Shown piece after piece: positions 5,524 to 5,654 of a stretch of 5,654 bases of DNA; the first letter of the stretch is position 1; the number at the start of each line of letters is the position of its first letter. A program made the position numbers and the translations under genes. The stretch spans positions 1-5,654 of the forward strand of contig JAOZMQ010000220.1 of the NCBI GenBank assembly GCA_029934195.1. The letters run 5' to 3'. Source of the stretch: Candidatus Cloacimonadota bacterium. Its GTDB lineage: Bacteria; Cloacimonadota; Cloacimonadia; Cloacimonadales; JAOZMQ01. The notes under the pieces were generated by a model. It was given only the letters and a program-made list of their open reading frames with translations, ran no database searches and was not told the origin of the DNA.

Positions 5524-5593
5524 TGAACGAAAAAGGAATTTTTTAACCATGAAGAACAGAAGTTTATGAAGAAACATTAATTGGGAAATTATT
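5524..5593 (+). repeat. Dispersed repeat, right copy (inverted partner at 1-69)
   Basis: It begins TGAACGAAAAAGGA four bases after the rlpA stop codon (5517-5519). It continues TTTTTTAACCATGAAGAACA and ends ATTAATTGGGAAATTATT. Reverse-complemented, it matches bases 1-69, including an exact 18-base block at the far end. It is non-coding. Because it lies right against the rlpA stop it may provide the 3' end of that transcript, although I see no standard terminator inside it. Confidence 0.8.
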
Positions 5594-5648
5594 TATTTCC
5601 CAGCTTCATAGAAGCGATATCTCTGTAGCCCAATGCGTTAGCGTTGGG
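5582..5648. repeat. REP-like block of three successive hairpins
   Basis: Three hairpins follow in series. TGGGAAA (5582-5588) pairs with TTTCCCA (5596-5602). GCTTC (5603-5607) pairs with GAAGC (5611-5615) across a three-base ATA loop. CCCAATGC (5629-5636) pairs with GCGTTGGG (5641-5648) across a GTTA loop, with one G-U pair. The short, dense hairpins and their GC content above the surroundings resemble REP or RAYT-associated repeats. No transposase is visible, and the window ends 6 bases later, so the right boundary is unknown. Confidence 0.6.
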
Positions 5649-5654
5649 TAAAGA

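Overview
AT-rich bacterial chromosomal DNA carrying a conserved housekeeping block between stretches of dispersed repeat DNA. The outer envelope looks Gram-negative-like: there is an RlpA-type protein with a lipobox, and L27 has no cleavable N-terminal extension. Lineage cannot be proven from this window. The AT-richness, the rng-rplU-rpmA order, an ATP-type PEP carboxykinase of the NTGWSGG kind and the repeat style would fit an uncultured anaerobic lineage such as Cloacimonadota or another member of the wider Bacteroidota/Fibrobacterota side. That is a guess from memory of such genomes, not a database result.

Layout. Bases 1-285 hold dispersed repeats: one arm of a roughly 70-bp repeat (1-69) whose inverted partner lies at 5524-5593, and a roughly 200-bp fold-back element (86-285) with imperfect inverted arms. 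Bases 286-578 hold no recognisable gene. Bases 579-919 are a four-gene tRNA cluster on the minus strand, transcribed fMet, elongator Met(CAT), Arg(TCT), His(GTG). A compact divergent promoter region (920-1048) separates it from the plus-strand genes. Then come rng (RNase G, 1049-2554), rplU (L21, 2623-2940) and rpmA (L27, 2950-3210), ending at a strong intrinsic terminator (3235-3258). Next is pckA (3337-5001), preceded by an 11-bp inverted repeat and followed by a second strong terminator (5010-5044). A small RlpA-like lipoprotein gene (5052-5519) starts only 7 bases after that terminator's T-run. From 5520 to the end the window returns to repeat DNA, including a REP-like tandem hairpin block.

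How the genes work together. The tRNA cluster, RNase G and two 50S proteins form a translation and RNA-processing neighbourhood. RNase G is classically involved in rRNA and mRNA maturation. L21 and L27 are 50S proteins commonly encoded together. pckA links oxaloacetate and phosphoenolpyruvate in central carbon metabolism. The RlpA-like lipoprotein probably acts on peptidoglycan. The last two look like independent units.

No new defence or mobile system with its own proteins is visible. The least ordinary material is the modular repeat family at both ends, the inverted repeat around the pckA -10-like box, the unusual acceptor tips of the tRNAs, and the rlpA start lying against a terminator.
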